Source of the DNA: Labrys wisconsinensis
GTDB lineage: Bacteria > Pseudomonadota > Alphaproteobacteria > Rhizobiales > Labraceae
DNA length: 36,389 nucleotides
Direction of reading: 5' to 3'
NCBI RefSeq assembly: GCF_030814995.1
Contig: NZ_JAUSVX010000002.1
Span: 701,785 to 738,173 of the forward strand
The position numbers and the translations under genes were made by a program. Below the pieces are notes generated by a model. It saw only the letters and a list, made by a program, of their open reading frames with translations. It was not told the origin of the DNA and did not search any database. Shown here piece by piece: positions 32,982 through 36,389 of the stretch. Numbering within the stretch: position 1 is the stretch's first letter; the number at the start of each line of letters is the position of its first letter.

Positions 32982-34337
32982 TCAGGGCAGCGTCTTGCCT
33001 TCGTAGGTGTCGGCGAAGCGCTTGATCAGATCGTTGCCGCGGGCGACGACGTCGTCGATCGCCACCTGGACGTCGGTGTTCTTGGCGAAGATCGCCTGCA
33101 GGCCGTTGGCGACCTCGCCGCGGATCTGGATCATGGAGCCGAGGCGGATGCCGCGGGTGATCGGGGTCGGCTCGGTGGCGGTCAGGCTCTTGATCGCCCA
33201 TTCGCGGCCCTTGTAGGGCGCCTTGTCGTAGAAGCCGTGCTCGACCATGTAGTCATAGCCCGACTTGGTGACCGGGATGTAGCCGGTGACCGTGGACCAG
33301 AACAGCGCTTCCTCGGGCTTGGCGATGAAGGCGAGGAAGGCGGCCGCGCCCTTGTACTCGGCCTGGGACTTGCCGGAGAGCACCCAGAGCGAGGCGCCGC
33401 CGACCAGGGAGTTCTTGCGCTCGGTGCCCTGGTAGACCGGCAGCCAGGACACGTCCCACTGCATGCCCTGCTTGGCGGTGCGGCCGATGGTGCCGTGGTC
33501 GCCGACCGAGGTGAGGATCATCTGGCAGTCGCCGCCGGCGAAGGCCTCGACCATGGTCTGGCCGGTCTCCTTCGACTTGATCACGGCAAGACCCTGGTCG
33601 TACCAGCTCTTGAGGTCCTTCACGTATTGGACGAACTTGGTCTTGTTGAACAGGAGCTGGGCGTCGAGGCCGTCATAGCCATTGTTCTTGGTGGCGATCG
33701 GCTCGCCATGGATGGCGGAGAACTGCTCAAGCAGCTGCCAGCTCTCGTCGCGGCTGATGTTGAAGCCGAAGGGGCAGCTGTAGCCGGCGGCCTTCAGCGC
33801 CTTCATGTCCTCGCCGGCCTCTTCCCAGGTCGCCGGCGCATGGTCCTTGCCGATCTTGGCGAAGGCGTCCTTGTTCCAGTAGAGCAGCGCCGTGGAGGAG
33901 TTGAAGGGGAAGGACAGCATCTCGCCCTTGGAGGTGGCGTAGTAGCGGGCGATGCCGGGGAAGTAGTTGTTCCAGTCGACGGTGTAGCCGTTGTCGGCCA
34001 TCAGCTTGTAGGCGGGGTAGTAGGCGTCGGAGAGCATCAGCGTCGCGGTGCCGACATCGAAGACCTGGACGATGGTCGGCTGCTTGCCGGCGCGGAAGGC
34101 GGCGATGGTGTTCTGCACCGCGGCATCGTAGGAGCCCTGCGTGGTGCAGACGATTTCGTAGTCCGGCTGCGAGTCGTTGAAGTGCTTGCACACTTCCTGC
34201 ACGCGATTGGCGATGTCGCCGCTGTTGCCGAACCAGAAATCGATCTTCGTCTTCTCGGCGAGAGCCGTGGACACGCCGAGCGACAGGGTCAGGAGCCCCG
34301 CGGCGGCAAACGTTGCTTGGCGCAACAAATGGTTCAT
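32982..34337 (-). CDS. ugpB: sn-glycerol-3-phosphate periplasmic binding protein UgpB
   Basis: 451 residues from ATG 34337. A signal peptide ends near residue 27 (STALA/EKTKIDFW). The mature protein matches the UgpB pattern remembered from E. coli along its length: DFWFGNSGD, NDSQPDYEIV, AAFRAGKQPTIVQVFDVGTA, PFNSSTALLYWNKDAF, KNNGYDGLDA, GGASLWVLSGK and GIRLGSMIQIR. This is strong support for glycerol-3-phosphate or glycerophosphocholine binding, and it fixes the identity of the whole ABC operon. It is the first gene of ugpBAEC plus the EEP gene. A possible Pho-box-like repeat lies upstream at about 34399-34415. Confidence 0.95.
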   Translation of the reverse strand: MNHLLRQATFAAAGLLTLSLGVSTALAEKTKIDFWFGNSGDIANRVQEVCKHFNDSQPDYEIVCTTQGSYDAAVQNTIAAFRAGKQPTIVQVFDVGTATLMLSDAYYPAYKLMADNGYTVDWNNYFPGIARYYATSKGEMLSFPFNSSTALLYWNKDAFAKIGKDHAPATWEEAGEDMKALKAAGYSCPFGFNISRDESWQLLEQFSAIHGEPIATKNNGYDGLDAQLLFNKTKFVQYVKDLKSWYDQGLAVIKSKETGQTMVEAFAGGDCQMILTSVGDHGTIGRTAKQGMQWDVSWLPVYQGTERKNSLVGGASLWVLSGKSQAEYKGAAAFLAFIAKPEEALFWSTVTGYIPVTKSGYDYMVEHGFYDKAPYKGREWAIKSLTATEPTPITRGIRLGSMIQIRGEVANGLQAIFAKNTDVQVAIDDVVARGNDLIKRFADTYEGKTLP

Positions 34338-34447
34338 CTTCTCGTCCCCATGCGATGACTGGTCGCCTGACCGGTCGCCAAACCCGCCTGGGTTGGTAGT
34401 GACTTTCTGTGACAGTATGAAAACCGCCGGTCCGGCGCCGTCGGGAC

Positions 34448-36389
<1,942 letters not shown>

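Noticed and set aside
34361-34394. GGTCGCC direct repeat and AACCC/GGGTT inverted repeat before ugpB
   Set aside because: Short, GC-rich and expected by chance at this composition.

Overview
The window is GC-rich and densely packed. Gene families (tripartite tricarboxylate transporter, MmgE/PrpD, FCD-type GntR regulators, Ugp transporter) and an alphaproteobacterial-type palindromic repeat point to a soil or plant-associated member of the Hyphomicrobiales (Rhizobiales). The genus cannot be fixed from the sequence. The right end (36219-36389) is low-complexity G/C sequence that looks like a contig-end artefact and cuts off the 5' end of the last gene.

Layout. (1) 1-5856, minus strand: a tightly spaced four-gene unit of a trypsin-like protease with an extra C-terminal domain, a MoxR-type AAA+ ATPase, a large four-helix membrane protein and a membrane-anchored, propeller-like protein that runs off the left edge. 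It resembles NTP-dependent conflict or signalling cassettes and is the best candidate here for a poorly described system. (2) 6185-8315, minus: ttuC-like and PdxA-like dehydrogenases. (3) 8602-11617: a fluoroacetate-dehalogenase-like hydrolase, a PLP-dependent dehydratase divergent from an Lrp/AsnC regulator, and a small conserved hypothetical. (4) 11631-27930: a large organic-acid catabolic region with a second isocitrate/isopropylmalate-type dehydrogenase, three MmgE/PrpD proteins, two sister GntR/FCD regulators, an Fbp-type ABC transporter, a split chromate-type transporter, a TctCBA transporter and an SDR protein. (5) 28092-28800: a Phd/YefM-PemK-like toxin-antitoxin pair. (6) 28911-34337, minus: a ugpBAEC glycerol-3-phosphate/glycerophosphodiester uptake operon followed by an EEP-fold phosphodiesterase. 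(7) 34448-36218, minus: gamma-glutamyltransferase, truncated.

How it fits together. Four near-identical palindromes containing TGTTGACA lie upstream of pdxA-ttuC, prpD1-dehydrogenase, the ABC transporter and gntR2-tctCBA-prpD2-SDR-prpD3. They tie regions 2 and 4 into one probable GntR regulon. The inferred job is uptake (by two unrelated transporters) and breakdown of a hydroxylated di- or tricarboxylic acid. The exact substrate is unknown and the combination does not match a pathway I can name.
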